Below the pieces are notes generated by a model that did no database searches, was not told the origin of the DNA, and worked only from the letters and a program-made list of their open reading frames with translations. Shown piece by piece: positions 54,389 to 64,000 of a stretch of 64,000 nucleotides of DNA; the stretch's first letter is position 1; every line of letters starts with the position of its first letter. The stretch is from Clostridiales bacterium (GTDB taxonomy: Bacteria; Bacillota; Clostridia; Christensenellales; Aristaeellaceae). The stretch is taken from the NCBI GenBank assembly GCA_015056175.1, contig SVGT01000001.1, forward strand, positions 1-64,000, in the 5' to 3' direction. The position numbers were made by a program, and so were the translations under genes.

Positions 54389-55888
54389 TTAATCCATCAG
54401 CGTATCCAGATAATCGGTCAAAAGCGGGGCAAGATCCGCCCCTGCAAAGGATGACAGGGCCTGTTCAAAATCGGATCGCGTATACAGCCCGAAGGGGTTT
54501 TGATGCACATAGCTGCGAAGGTATTCGTCCGCCCTGCCCGCAGTAAAGGCGTCAATGGCGTAAAGGAGCGCCGTACCGCGTCCGTACACCACGCTGTCGT
54601 AGGTCATGTAATCGCTAAAGTAACTGACCGGGCTCCCCGGCGTTACGCTGCCCGGGATTTTTTCCTGCATGGGCGCATCCACGTAGTAGTACTTGAGCCT
54701 TTCCTCTGCGTCCGCGCCGTAGCGCACGCCCACATACCGAAGGGCTGCCCACTGGGAAAGCGCCTCATCCTGCCAGGGGTTTCGGAAACTGTCCGAGCCG
54801 GCCAGGGCATAAAACCACTGGTGGGCGATCTCGTGAGCCAGCAGCATTTCCAGCGAATCATCCTCCGCCGAAAAATAGCTGTCCCCGATCATCACAAGTC
54901 CCGGATACTCCATGCCCCCAAAGGGAAACTTCACCTGCGCCACCGTCAGCGTATCATAGGGGTATTTGCCGTACAAGCCGCACAGCGTATCCAGAATATT
55001 GCCGCAGAGCGCAAGCGACTTTTTTCCGTCCTGCTCCTGCGTCAGCACCCGGACGCGCACGTCGCCAAAGGCGCGCTCCTGCACCTGATAGCCTTTGCCC
55101 AGCACCAGGGCAAAATCCCGGGCACAGAGCATGTCGCCCGTCCACAGGCCGTTTTTATCCTGCTGCATTTCGCAGGATGCGGCAGGCACATAGCCGTCCG
55201 GCAGCGACAGCGTCACATGCCAGTTGGCGCTTTCCGACAGGAAGGGATCGCCGATGGGGTAATATTCATCCGTGCGCCACGCTCCCTCCTGCCATACAGA
55301 CAGGATGGGAAAGGCGTTGCCCAGCTGCCACAATCCCTCCGTCCTGCCAAAGCGGTAGGCGCATTCGGGGACGAAAAGCACATACATGATGCGCAGCGTG
55401 CCTGCATCTCCCGGGGCAATACTGCCCGTATCGATTCTGAGCTGCGTCTGCGCCTGATCCAGATAGGCATACGGCACGATTTCGCCCTGCCACCACACGC
55501 CCTGCATGCTGATGCTGCCGGGCGAAAATGCATCGCCGTAGGTCTGTTCGTACAGTTCCTCAATGGCAGCAGGGCTGTGCTCCTCCTGCGCAAAGGCGTT
55601 GGCATAGGTGCGCAAGACCAGATCGGGGAGCGTATCCCCGGTGCGGTTTTGGAAAAGGATCTCCTGGGTGACGGCCAGTGCGCCATCCTCCTCATGCATC
55701 ACGCAGGACAGCGTATAGCTGTTCATCTGCGCGGAAAGCGCGCCGCGTTCATCCGCAGAATAAGCTGTCACGCTGCTTTGCTCCCGAAGAAATAACCACA
55801 GGATGCAAACGGTCAGCAGCACGGAAAGAACACAAATAAACACCCGTTTCCCGGCAGGCAATGATATTATACACTTTTTCTTCATCAT
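54389..55888 (-). CDS. M1-family metallopeptidase, membrane anchored
   Basis: LLAHEIAHQWFYALAGSDSFRNPWQDEALSQWAALRY (HExxH...E). Confidence 0.87.
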   Translation of the reverse strand: MMKKKCIISLPAGKRVFICVLSVLLTVCILWLFLREQSSVTAYSADERGALSAQMNSYTLSCVMHEEDGALAVTQEILFQNRTGDTLPDLVLRTYANAFAQEEHSPAAIEELYEQTYGDAFSPGSISMQGVWWQGEIVPYAYLDQAQTQLRIDTGSIAPGDAGTLRIMYVLFVPECAYRFGRTEGLWQLGNAFPILSVWQEGAWRTDEYYPIGDPFLSESANWHVTLSLPDGYVPAASCEMQQDKNGLWTGDMLCARDFALVLGKGYQVQERAFGDVRVRVLTQEQDGKKSLALCGNILDTLCGLYGKYPYDTLTVAQVKFPFGGMEYPGLVMIGDSYFSAEDDSLEMLLAHEIAHQWFYALAGSDSFRNPWQDEALSQWAALRYVGVRYGADAEERLKYYYVDAPMQEKIPGSVTPGSPVSYFSDYMTYDSVVYGRGTALLYAIDAFTAGRADEYLRSYVHQNPFGLYTRSDFEQALSSFAGADLAPLLTDYLDTLMD

Positions 55889-56039
55889 TTTCCAGTCCTT
55901 TCGGGGTGTTGGGGCGCAGGAAGGTGTTAAAAGGCTGTAAACAAACGCATCCGGGGCGCTCCGAACATATCAACGAGCATCGGTTTGCTTTTTGTCCCGG
56001 AGCTGAAAAGAAGGGCGGCCAGACAGCCGTCCTCCCTGA

Positions 56040-56918
56040 TCACGCCTGTTTGCCAAGCGTCCACAAATCGCATTCAAAATCCACGCCCTCCCGTGCAGGC
56101 ACATGGGCAAGCACGCTGTGCTGCACGCAGGAGGCTGTATAATCCGCCGCCAGCTGCACCGCGTCGGGCAGCTTTCTATCCTGCATGAGAGCGCCCAGCA
56201 GCACCGAGGCAAACACGTCCCCCGTGCCGCAATAGCTGGCGGGAACCCACTTGGCAGAGCGCATGTAAAAGCCGCTGTCATCCAGACAGGCAGCGCCGAT
56301 ACGCCCTTCCTGGGTACTGGCGCCGGTGATGACCACCTGCCGCGCGCCCAGCGCCTTCAATCCCCGGCACAGAGAGAACAGGTACTGCTCGCTCTGCACG
56401 CCTTCATGGTAGGTTTCGCCAAGCAGGATACAGCTTTCCGTCAGATTGGGCACGATCACGTCGGCATGGGCGCACAGCGCGCGCATGCCCCTTGCCATAT
56501 CCTGGGTGTACAGCGCATACAGGCTGCCGTCGTCCCCCATCACCGGATCCACAAAAATCAGGTTATCCTCCCGGCCGAACGCCCGGAAATATTCCTGCAC
56601 GATTTCGATCTGCTCAAAGCTGCCCAGGTACCCGGACATCAGCGCATCAAACTGCAGCTGCTCCTTTTGCCAGTGGGTCAGGAACGCCCGCATATCCTGC
56701 GTCAGATCCCGGAAGGAATAGCCGGTAAAATTGCCCGTATGGGTAGAGAGCACGGCGGTAGGCACACAAGCCGTGTGCACGCCCATCACAGACAGGATGG
56801 GCAGCGTTACGGTAATGGAGCACCTGCCAAAGCCGCTCAGGTCATTGATCACGGCCGCCCGCTTTTCCCGCTGCGGCCCTTGAAGGGATTGGGTCATCAT
56901 TTCATCCTTTTCCGTCAA
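56040..56918 (-). CDS. Pyridoxamine/pyridoxal kinase family (PdxY-like)
   Basis: VINDLSGFGRCSITVTLPILSVMGVHTACVPTAVLSTHTGNF; FVDPVMGDDGSLY. Confidence 0.85.
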   Translation of the reverse strand: MTEKDEMMTQSLQGPQREKRAAVINDLSGFGRCSITVTLPILSVMGVHTACVPTAVLSTHTGNFTGYSFRDLTQDMRAFLTHWQKEQLQFDALMSGYLGSFEQIEIVQEYFRAFGREDNLIFVDPVMGDDGSLYALYTQDMARGMRALCAHADVIVPNLTESCILLGETYHEGVQSEQYLFSLCRGLKALGARQVVITGASTQEGRIGAACLDDSGFYMRSAKWVPASYCGTGDVFASVLLGALMQDRKLPDAVQLAADYTASCVQHSVLAHVPAREGVDFECDLWTLGKQA

Positions 56919-58789
56919 GAGACAGATACCAGTTTGACGATCACTTCCACCATCTTGCGCATCTGGGTGACCGACAGATATTCATGCACGCCGTGATAGT
57001 TGCCGCCGCCCGTACCCAGGTTGGGGCAGGGCAGACCCATGAAGGACAGCCTGGCGCCGTCCGTGCCGCCGCGGATAGCCACGGGATGGGCATGCACGCC
57101 GCAGCTTTCCAGCGCCTTGTAGGCCCTGTCCAGCACCCAGGGGCATTCCATGATCTTTTCCTTCATGTTGTAGTAGCTGTCGCGGAGCGTCACCTGCACG
57201 GTACCCTCTCCGTACACGCCGTTCAGGTATTCCGCGATCTTTTCAAACCGCGCCTTGCGGGCATTAAACAAGTCCATGTCATGATCGCGGATGATGTACT
57301 TCATCACGCAGTGATCCGTTTCGCCCTGGATTTCCACCAGATGGGCAAAGCCCTCATAGCTTTCGGTGTTTTCGGGTGTCTCGCGCACGGGCAGCATGCC
57401 GTGGAACTGCATGCCCACCGTGGCGGCGTTGATCATTTTGTTTTTTGCGCTGCCGGGGTGGATGCTGTTGCCTTTGATCTTGACCACCGCAGAGGCGGCG
57501 TTGAAGTTTTCATACTCCATTTCGTCAATAGCCGCGCCGTCCAGCGTATAGGCGTATTCCGCGCCAAAGCCCTCCACGTCAAACAGATCCGCGCCCGCGC
57601 CGATTTCTTCGTCGGGGGTAAAGCCCACCATCACCCGGCCGTGCTTTACTTCGGGATGGCAGATCAGGTATTCGCAGGCCGCCATGATCTCGGCAATGCC
57701 GGCCTTATCGTCCGCGCCAAGCAGGGTAAGGCCGTCGGTGACGATCAGCTCCTGACCCTTGAGGGGAGCAAGGTCAAATTCCTTTTCGCCCATGACGATG
57801 TGCTTTTCCTCATTGAGCACAATATCGCCGCCCTCGTAGAGGAACTGGCGGGCGTTCACCGGGCCGCCGGGCACGGCGTTGCTGGTATCCATATGGGCGA
57901 TGAGGCCCAGCACCTTTTCATTTTCGCAGCCGGGCGTTGCGGGCAGCGCGGCGTACACATAGCCATGCTCGCTGACGCGCACCTCCTGCATGCCGATCTC
58001 TTTCAGCTCCTGCGCCAGCATATCCGCCAGCACCCGCTGGTTTTCACAGGAAGGGCACTTGCCCGTATCCTCCAGGCTGGTGGTATCGATCTTCACATAG
58101 CGCAAAAAGCGTTCTTCCACACGTTCCATTTGTCCCTCTCCTTTTTTGTTTTGGTCAATCAAAGCGTTTTTGAGCCCCGCCAGCGTATCGAAGCGGTGCG
58201 CCGTTTCATAATGATCGTACAGATGATCCGGATCATACAGCGCGCCCTGCATGCCGGCATTCTTCCCGGCGTCCAGATCAATGCTCCTGTCCCCCACCAT
58301 CACGCACGCTTGCTTATCCAGCTTATGCTTTTCGCACAGGTGGTTGAGCGCATCCGGCGCAGGCTTTGCGGGAAAGCCGTGGGTGCTGATCACAAAATCG
58401 GTAAACAGCGGATGCAATTCGTCCCGCTTGAGGGCGTCGATGGCGCTCTGCCCCCGGTGGGTGTACAGATAGTTTTTGCCGCCCATCTGCACCACGGCTT
58501 CCAGCACCTTTCTTGTATCCGCGTAAGGCTGAATGGAGCTCAGATCCTCTTCCTCGGAATGGGCGCGGTAGCACAGCATGGCTTCATCCGGCGTTTTACG
58601 CACCTCAGGATGCTCGGAAAGGTACATGTTCAGCGCCTCGCCCAGCGATTTTTTCACCCGGTGGAAGGCGGTATCAAAATCCGTTTGGATGCCCATATCG
58701 GCAAGCCCCTTCATCAGCGCACGGGTGATCCTGCCGTAGGTATCGTACAGCGTTCCGTCAAAATCCCAGAAAAAATGGGTATACAGCAT
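56915..58789 (-). CDS. pepT: Fused HAD-superfamily phosphatase and peptidase T (tripeptidase)
   Basis: N-term FWDFDGTLYDTYGR...VMVGDRSIDLDAGKNAG; C-term MERVEERFLRYVKIDTTS...LIAHMDTSNAVPG...FTPDEEIGAGAD; internal SD/ATG at 58129. Confidence 0.9.
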   Translation of the reverse strand: MLYTHFFWDFDGTLYDTYGRITRALMKGLADMGIQTDFDTAFHRVKKSLGEALNMYLSEHPEVRKTPDEAMLCYRAHSEEEDLSSIQPYADTRKVLEAVVQMGGKNYLYTHRGQSAIDALKRDELHPLFTDFVISTHGFPAKPAPDALNHLCEKHKLDKQACVMVGDRSIDLDAGKNAGMQGALYDPDHLYDHYETAHRFDTLAGLKNALIDQNKKGEGQMERVEERFLRYVKIDTTSLEDTGKCPSCENQRVLADMLAQELKEIGMQEVRVSEHGYVYAALPATPGCENEKVLGLIAHMDTSNAVPGGPVNARQFLYEGGDIVLNEEKHIVMGEKEFDLAPLKGQELIVTDGLTLLGADDKAGIAEIMAACEYLICHPEVKHGRVMVGFTPDEEIGAGADLFDVEGFGAEYAYTLDGAAIDEMEYENFNAASAVVKIKGNSIHPGSAKNKMINAATVGMQFHGMLPVRETPENTESYEGFAHLVEIQGETDHCVMKYIIRDHDMDLFNARKARFEKIAEYLNGVYGEGTVQVTLRDSYYNMKEKIMECPWVLDRAYKALESCGVHAHPVAIRGGTDGARLSFMGLPCPNLGTGGGNYHGVHEYLSVTQMRKMVEVIVKLVSVS

Positions 58790-58798
58790 AGCTTCTCC

Positions 58799-59857
58799 TT
58801 ACAGAAGGCGGGTCTGCTCACCCTCCGGTATTTCCTCCGCCGCCTGCATAAAGCTTTGGGTAGCGGGAGGCGTTTTGCCCAGATGCTCAAAGGCTGCGGG
58901 CGTGAGGATGCGGCCTCTGGGCGTGCGCATGATAAAGCCCAGCTGCATCAGATACGGCTCGTACACATCTTCAATGGTCACGGCGTCCTCGCCCGTGGTG
59001 GCAGCCAGCGTATCCAGGCCCACCGGGCCGCCGCCGAATTTTTCCGCCATGGTCAGCAGCACGGTGCGGTCCACCCGGTCAAGGCCCAGCTCGTCCACGT
59101 CCAGCATGTTCAGCGCCTGACGGGCCACCTCCAGGGTAATGCGGCCGTCCGCCTTCACCTGGGCAAAATCGCGCACGCGCTTGAGCATGCGGTTGGCAAT
59201 ACGGGGCGTGCCGCGGCTGCGGCGGGCGATCTCCATCAAGCCCTCGTCGTCAAAGGTCATGCCCAGAATGCCGGCGCTGCGGCCCACGATGCGGCTCAGT
59301 TCCTCCGGGCTGTACATTTCCAGACGGTAGAGGATGCCAAAGCGGTCGCGCAAGGGTGCGGACAGCCTGCCTGCACGGGTGGTTGCGCCAACCAATGTAA
59401 ACTTGGGCAGATCCAGACGGATGGAGCGGGCCGTGGGGCCTTTGCCGATCATGATATCCAGCGCATAATCCTCCATGGCGGGATAGAGCACTTCCTCAAC
59501 CGCACGGGACAGACGGTGGATTTCGTCGATGAACAGTACGTCGCCCTGATTGAGGTTGGTCAGAATGCTTGCAAGATCGCCGGGCCGCTCGATGGCGGGG
59601 CCGGAGGTGATGCGGATGTTCTGACCCATTTCGCTGGCCACAATGGCAGCCAGGGTGGTTTTGCCAAGGCCGGGAGGGCCGTAGAGCAGGATATGGTCCA
59701 GCGCGTCATGACGCTTGAGGGCGGCGGAAATATACACCTGCAGGCTTTCCCGCACCTTTTCCTGACCCACATAATCCCGCAGCGAATGGGGACGCAAAGA
59801 GGTTTCGATATCTTCATCTTCCCTGCGCTGGGAAGTCGTCAGCAGCCTGTCTTCCAT
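58799..59857 (-). CDS. ruvB: Holliday junction DNA helicase RuvB
   Basis: [68 protein letters not shown]. Confidence 0.97.
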   Translation of the reverse strand: MEDRLLTTSQRREDEDIETSLRPHSLRDYVGQEKVRESLQVYISAALKRHDALDHILLYGPPGLGKTTLAAIVASEMGQNIRITSGPAIERPGDLASILTNLNQGDVLFIDEIHRLSRAVEEVLYPAMEDYALDIMIGKGPTARSIRLDLPKFTLVGATTRAGRLSAPLRDRFGILYRLEMYSPEELSRIVGRSAGILGMTFDDEGLMEIARRSRGTPRIANRMLKRVRDFAQVKADGRITLEVARQALNMLDVDELGLDRVDRTVLLTMAEKFGGGPVGLDTLAATTGEDAVTIEDVYEPYLMQLGFIMRTPRGRILTPAAFEHLGKTPPATQSFMQAAEEIPEGEQTRLL

Positions 59858-59882
59858 TCAGATCACATCCCCGCCATATTTT

Positions 59883-60470
59883 TCAGTCCAGCTTGATCAT
59901 TTCATCCGCATGAGCGCCGGGCTTCTTGATTTTTGCCACGGCACCGGTGGCCTCGGAGGCCGTATAACCCAGCGCCTGCAGTGCCGCGATGGCTTCGGTC
60001 ACGGCGTCCTCCGCCATATCCGCAGCCGTGATCACATTGCCGCCCACGGGCATGGAGGGAATATCCTCCTTGCTCAACGTCTCCTTCAATTCCAGCGAAA
60101 TACGCTGGGCCGTTTTCTTGCCAACGCCCGGCGCACGGGAAAGCGCCGTTGTATCGCCGGTAACGATGGCCAGCGTCAGATCGCGCAGGGGCATGGAGCC
60201 CAGGATGGATACTGCGGACTTGGGACCGATGCCGCTGACGCCGGTGAGCCGCTGAAACATGCGCTTTTCCTCCCGGGTGGCAAAGCCAAAAAGATCCACC
60301 CCGTCCTCCTTGACGGACAAATAGGTGTACACCTTCATTTTTTCGCCGTTTGCGGGCGCTGCCGCGAGCGTGGTGGCGCTGCAGGTCATGCTGTAGCCCA
60401 CACCGTGTACGTCCAGCACCAGTTCGTTCAGTCCCTTTTCGGCCACGATGCCGTCCAGATATGCAAACAT
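59883..60470 (-). CDS. ruvA: Holliday junction DNA helicase RuvA
   Basis: MFAYLDGIVAEKGLNELVLDVHGVGYSM; LTGVSGIGPKSAVSILG; PGVGKKTAQRISLELK. Confidence 0.95.
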   Translation of the reverse strand: MFAYLDGIVAEKGLNELVLDVHGVGYSMTCSATTLAAAPANGEKMKVYTYLSVKEDGVDLFGFATREEKRMFQRLTGVSGIGPKSAVSILGSMPLRDLTLAIVTGDTTALSRAPGVGKKTAQRISLELKETLSKEDIPSMPVGGNVITAADMAEDAVTEAIAALQALGYTASEATGAVAKIKKPGAHADEMIKLD

Positions 60471-60481
60471 GCTCCGTCTCC

Positions 60482-60976
60482 TTACTTCATCAAAAACTGA
60501 TGGCGCATCTGCCCGGTATGGATGTGGGTCAGGGCGCATGCCACGGCGTCCGCCGCATCGTCGGGCTTGAGAATATCGTCCAGGTGCAACAGCATTTTGA
60601 CCATGTGCTGCACCTGATGCTTGTCCGCCCTGCCGTAGCCCACCACCGCCTGCTTGATCTGCATGGGGGTGTATTCGTACAGGGGCCTGCCGTACTCAGA
60701 GCAGGCGCACAGGGCGCTTCCGCGCGCCGCGCCCACGTTGAGAGCGGTGGTTACGTTCCTTGCAAAAAACAATTCTTCAAAGGCGATCTCATCCGGCTTG
60801 TACAGCGTCAGAAGATCCCTGGTGCCGCTGAAGATGGCATGAAGCCTTTCGGGGGTGGTCATATCCGGCGTGGTCAGAAGCACGCCGCCTTTTACAAGGG
60901 TGCTCCTCCGTCCGTCCGTATCAATAATGCCATAGCCCATGATGGCCAGGCCCGGGTCGATTCCCATTACTCGCAT
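60482..60976 (-). CDS. ruvC: Crossover junction endodeoxyribonuclease RuvC
   Basis: MRVMGIDPGLAIMGYGII; FEELFFARNVTTALNVGAARG; DDAADAVACALTH. Confidence 0.95.
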   Translation of the reverse strand: MRVMGIDPGLAIMGYGIIDTDGRRSTLVKGGVLLTTPDMTTPERLHAIFSGTRDLLTLYKPDEIAFEELFFARNVTTALNVGAARGSALCACSEYGRPLYEYTPMQIKQAVVGYGRADKHQVQHMVKMLLHLDDILKPDDAADAVACALTHIHTGQMRHQFLMK

Positions 60977-61065
60977 AAGCCGCCTCCTATAACAGCTTAT
61001 TATACCTTCCCCCGGCCCCGATTGTCAACAAAATGCGGTCATCCGTTCCCATTTTGGGCAAACAA

Positions 61066-61093
61066 AAAGGAGCCTGCTTCCTGCAGGCTCCGA
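61066..61093 (-). terminator. Rho-independent terminator
   Basis: minus: ggagcctgc-aggaa-gcaggctcc-ttttt. Confidence 0.85.
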
Positions 61094-61102
61094 AAAGACG
61101 TT

Positions 61103-62446
61103 TTAGTACCAGCTGCCCTCCGGGCTGTAGGGCATCACGGCCACGATCTCGTCGGCCATGTACACGATGGTGTAAAGGGTATTGGGCGTCAGTTGGTAGT
61201 TGGCACGGAATTCATAAATATCCCGGGCACGGAAGGCGGCATTGGTGGTGCCGTAATAGTAATCGCAGTGTGCATCCACGGCGTACTTGTACAGGTAGGA
61301 GGAATCGTTGTAGATGGTGCCGCGGTTGCCGTCGTAGTACTCGTCGCTGAGGTAATTGACGGTGACCAGATCGGCGCTGATATACCAGGTGCCGCTCTTT
61401 TCGTAGATATCGTCAATATAACCCACGGACACACGGGTGCGGGCCTCGGAGGGACGGCGCTGCAGGAATACGGTGTACACGGTGACCGAGCCGTCCGTGG
61501 CCTGCACGCGGATATCCACCTGCTGGGGGCCGTCGGTCATCTGGATGATCTGGCTCTTCGCGCCGTTCTTCACATACTCGCCGTTGACGGTGATGATGGC
61601 GTTGCTGTCATAGGCGGTAGGCGTAAAGGTGACACGGGATACCCAGGAGGCCACCGTCAGCACATAGCTGGTCTGATAGGGCGAAAACGCATCCGGCAGC
61701 ATAATGCCCGTGTTGGGGCAGTTGTGCACCAGATCCTTCAGCAGGGACTCACGGCCCAGCATGCCGGGATCCTGGGTGGGCGCCTGAGTCACGATGGGCT
61801 GCACGGTAGGCTTTGCGGTGGGCTTGGCAGTAGGCTTCTGAGTGGCCTGCTGGGGCTTCTGCGTCGCCTCAGGCTTTGCCGTCTGCGGCACGCTGTGCAG
61901 GTCGTCGCGGCCGGAGTTGAGATAATAGTCCATCACCCAGCCGCGCACGGGCGTGCCGGTGCTCATCTTGGTTTCCACATAAGCCCAGGAGCCCATGTAA
62001 CCCAGGATGGTAACGGGCGTGCCGCCGGAGAGGCTGACGAACTTGGGGTTATCCAGCACCGGATCGTCCGTCAGGCCGCAGCCGCGCTGATACACATGAT
62101 CCTGCACGCTCAGGAAGGAAAGCTCCTCCACCTTGCCGCTCAGATCATCGCAATGGTTGAGGGCGTCCTTGGGAATGTAGCCGATGTGGTACAGACCGCT
62201 GTGGCCAAAACCCACCAGCAGCCACTCGCCCACCGTGCCGTAAATGCGGCACTTGGCGGAGCCGTAGCGGGTATCGTTGACCTGGTAATAATGTTCACCG
62301 GGACCGCTGTACACATTGTATCCCTTGTTGAAGGTACCGGTCACATAGCTGTTCAGGTCGCCGGGCTCCTTCTGCGCAAAGGCAGCGGGCACCAGGGACA
62401 CAAGCAGCGCTGCGCAAAGCAGCAAACTTACGAGCTTTTTCATCAT
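61103..62446 (-). CDS. Secreted SH3-like/cadherin-like beta-sandwich protein with Thr/Pro/Lys-rich linker
   Basis: signal peptide MMKKLVSLLLCAALLVSLVPAAFA; SH3-like repeats; linker AKPEATQKPQQATQKPTAKPTAKPTVQP; RBS aaggaga upstream of ATG 62446. Confidence 0.7.
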   Translation of the reverse strand: MMKKLVSLLLCAALLVSLVPAAFAQKEPGDLNSYVTGTFNKGYNVYSGPGEHYYQVNDTRYGSAKCRIYGTVGEWLLVGFGHSGLYHIGYIPKDALNHCDDLSGKVEELSFLSVQDHVYQRGCGLTDDPVLDNPKFVSLSGGTPVTILGYMGSWAYVETKMSTGTPVRGWVMDYYLNSGRDDLHSVPQTAKPEATQKPQQATQKPTAKPTAKPTVQPIVTQAPTQDPGMLGRESLLKDLVHNCPNTGIMLPDAFSPYQTSYVLTVASWVSRVTFTPTAYDSNAIITVNGEYVKNGAKSQIIQMTDGPQQVDIRVQATDGSVTVYTVFLQRRPSEARTRVSVGYIDDIYEKSGTWYISADLVTVNYLSDEYYDGNRGTIYNDSSYLYKYAVDAHCDYYYGTTNAAFRARDIYEFRANYQLTPNTLYTIVYMADEIVAVMPYSPEGSWY

Positions 62447-62557
62447 ACGTTTCTCTCCTTCAGGGAAGGTTTTCCCTTCCCCCTTCACTAACCATACGAT
62501 ACAAAGAGCCGCTTTCTTCCTCAATTGGAAAAATTTTCCTGATTTTTATGAAAAAAA

Positions 62558-64000
62558 TCAGTTATCGGTATTTCTGGGTGCGATCTCGCTGAGTACCAGA
62601 CCCTTGTTCTTTTCCTCCGCAAGGCGGATGGACCAGTCGTTGCCAAAGAAGAGGACAGGGTTATCGTGGCTGTCAAAGCCGCGGGCAGAGGTGGAGGTGA
62701 GCTGCAGATCGCTGATATCCCGGGGCGATTCCACCACCCAGCGCACAAAGCGGTAATCCATGCGGTCCATGAGCAGATCCACGCCGTATTCGCTCTTGAG
62801 GCGGTAGGTGAGCACGTCAAACTGCAGTTCGCCCACCACGCCCACGATGAATTCCTCCATGCCCGTTTCATTGCGCTTGAAGGTCTGGATGGCGCCTTCC
62901 TCACTGAGCTGGCTGATTCCCTTTGTAAACTGCTTGCGCTTCATGGAATCCAGGGGACGCACGCGGGCAAAGCGCTCGGGGGCGAACACTGGGATCTTTT
63001 CAAAGCGGAACTTCCTGCCCTCGGACAGCGTATCGCCCAGGCGGTACACGCCGGGATCGAACAGACCGATGATGTCGCCGGGATAAGCGTTCTCCACGCC
63101 CTCGCGTTCATCTGCCATAAACTGCTGGGGCTGCTTGACCTGCAGATCCTTGTTGGTGCCGGAATGCCATACCGTCATGCCCTTTTTGAAGGTGCCGCTG
63201 ACCACGCGCAGGAAGGCCAGTCGGTCGCGGTGGGCGGGGTTCATATTAGCCTGGATCTTGAAAATAAAGCCGGAGAACTGCTCGTCATAGGGATCGATCA
63301 TGCCGCTGTCCGCTTCGCGGGGCATGGGCGGCGTGGTATACTTGAGGAATCTTTCCAGGAAGGGCTCCACGCCAAAGTTGGTGACCGCGCTGCCAAAGAA
63401 CATGGGGGTCAGTTCGCCCCTGCGCACAGCGTCCAGATCAAAGGCGTCGCCAGCCTCGTCCAGCAGCATGATCTCATCATCCAGACGGGTGCGGTAATGC
63501 TCGGCAAGTGCCGTTTCAAAGGCGGGATCGTCCCGGGAGATCACCGTCTTCTGGGCGCGGGTGGCGCCGTGGTCGCCGCTGAAGTACAGTTCCACTTCCC
63601 TTTCGTCGCGGTGGTACACGCCCTGGAAATCGCCGTCCACGCCGATGGGCCAGTTGATGGGGCAGGCACGGATGCCCAGCACCCGTTCCAGCTCCTCCAT
63701 CAGTTCAAAGGGATCCTTGGCTGCGCGGTCCATCTTGTTGACAAAGGTAAAGATGGGAATATTGCGCATGCGGCATACCTTGAACAGCTTGATGGTCTGC
63801 TCTTCCACACCCTTGGCAGCGTCAATGAGCATCACGGCGCTGTCGGCCGCCACCAGCACGCGGTAGGTATCCTCGGAAAAGTCCTGGTGACCGGGGGTGT
63901 CCAGGATGTTGATGTGGTAGCCGTCAAAGGAAAACTGCATGGCAGAGGAGGTCACGGAAATGCCGCGCTGCTTTTCAATTTCCATCCAGTCGGAGGTGGC
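62558..64000 (-). CDS. prfC: Peptide chain release factor 3 (N-terminus runs off window)
   Basis: MEIEKQRGISVTSSAMQF; LDTPGHQDFSEDTYRVL; FVNKMDR; C-term GELQFDVLTYRLKSEYGV. Confidence 0.93.
   Translation of the reverse strand, partial: ATSDWMEIEKQRGISVTSSAMQFSFDGYHINILDTPGHQDFSEDTYRVLVAADSAVMLIDAAKGVEEQTIKLFKVCRMRNIPIFTFVNKMDRAAKDPFELMEELERVLGIRACPINWPIGVDGDFQGVYHRDEREVELYFSGDHGATRAQKTVISRDDPAFETALAEHYRTRLDDEIMLLDEAGDAFDLDAVRRGELTPMFFGSAVTNFGVEPFLERFLKYTTPPMPREADSGMIDPYDEQFSGFIFKIQANMNPAHRDRLAFLRVVSGTFKKGMTVWHSGTNKDLQVKQPQQFMADEREGVENAYPGDIIGLFDPGVYRLGDTLSEGRKFRFEKIPVFAPERFARVRPLDSMKRKQFTKGISQLSEEGAIQTFKRNETGMEEFIVGVVGELQFDVLTYRLKSEYGVDLLMDRMDYRFVRWVVESPRDISDLQLTSTSARGFDSHDNPVLFFGNDWSIRLAEEKNKGLVLSEIAPRNTDN

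Noticed and set aside
52073-54454. 793-aa plus-strand ORF
   Set aside because: Antisense to NAGPA and GT2-GtrA genes; no recognisable domain and no RBS.
56984-59896. 970-aa plus-strand ORF
   Set aside because: Longest antisense frame, but it lies opposite pepT fusion and ruvB; composition is typical of antisense reading.
60350-62491. 713-aa plus-strand ORF
   Set aside because: Antisense to ruvC and the SH3-like gene; no independent evidence.
1-64000. CRISPR arrays, complete tRNA/rRNA genes, riboswitch-like leaders
   Set aside because: No regularly spaced repeats, complete cloverleafs or recognisable conserved RNA motifs were seen on reading both strands; subtle structured RNAs cannot be excluded without covariance-model search.

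Overview
The 64 kb window is a gene-dense, fairly high-GC chromosomal region. Codon and gene content look like an anaerobic Firmicute; no rRNA is present, so taxonomy is inferred only. The left edge carries a decayed tyrosine-integrase 3' end and a tRNA 3'-end/terminator fragment, consistent with the end of an integrated element. About 4.4-31 kb is a pectin/oligogalacturonide/hexuronate catabolic locus. It contains a GH4, KduD, KduI, two UgpC-type ABC ATPases, AraC, GH105, GH28, an ABC importer operon, pectinesterase, a TIM-barrel isomerase, UxaA, UxaB and UxaC. Past that lie GH92, an AraC-phosphotransferase fusion, a galE/galT/kinase operon with TraB and TatD genes, an ECF sigma/anti-sigma/SIMPL operon, a GlpA-like FAD oxidoreductase pair, a PrsA-like foldase, an Lgt-like/NAGPA/GT2-GtrA/M1 peptidase operon, a HAD-PepT fusion, ruvCAB and prfC. 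The most unusual signals are: (i) the pectin ABC operon carries five small uncharacterised integral-membrane proteins and a solute-binding protein without a lipobox; (ii) a GIY-YIG protein sits behind a near-consensus promoter and a perfect 13-bp inverted repeat, divergent from a frameshifted hydrophobic mini-ORF; (iii) several domain fusions occur (DUF5714-ArsC, AraC-APH, HAD-PepT with an internal Shine-Dalgarno) plus a parvulin domain interrupted by a coiled coil. No CRISPR array, complete tRNA or rRNA was seen. All family calls come from motif recognition by eye, not from database searches.
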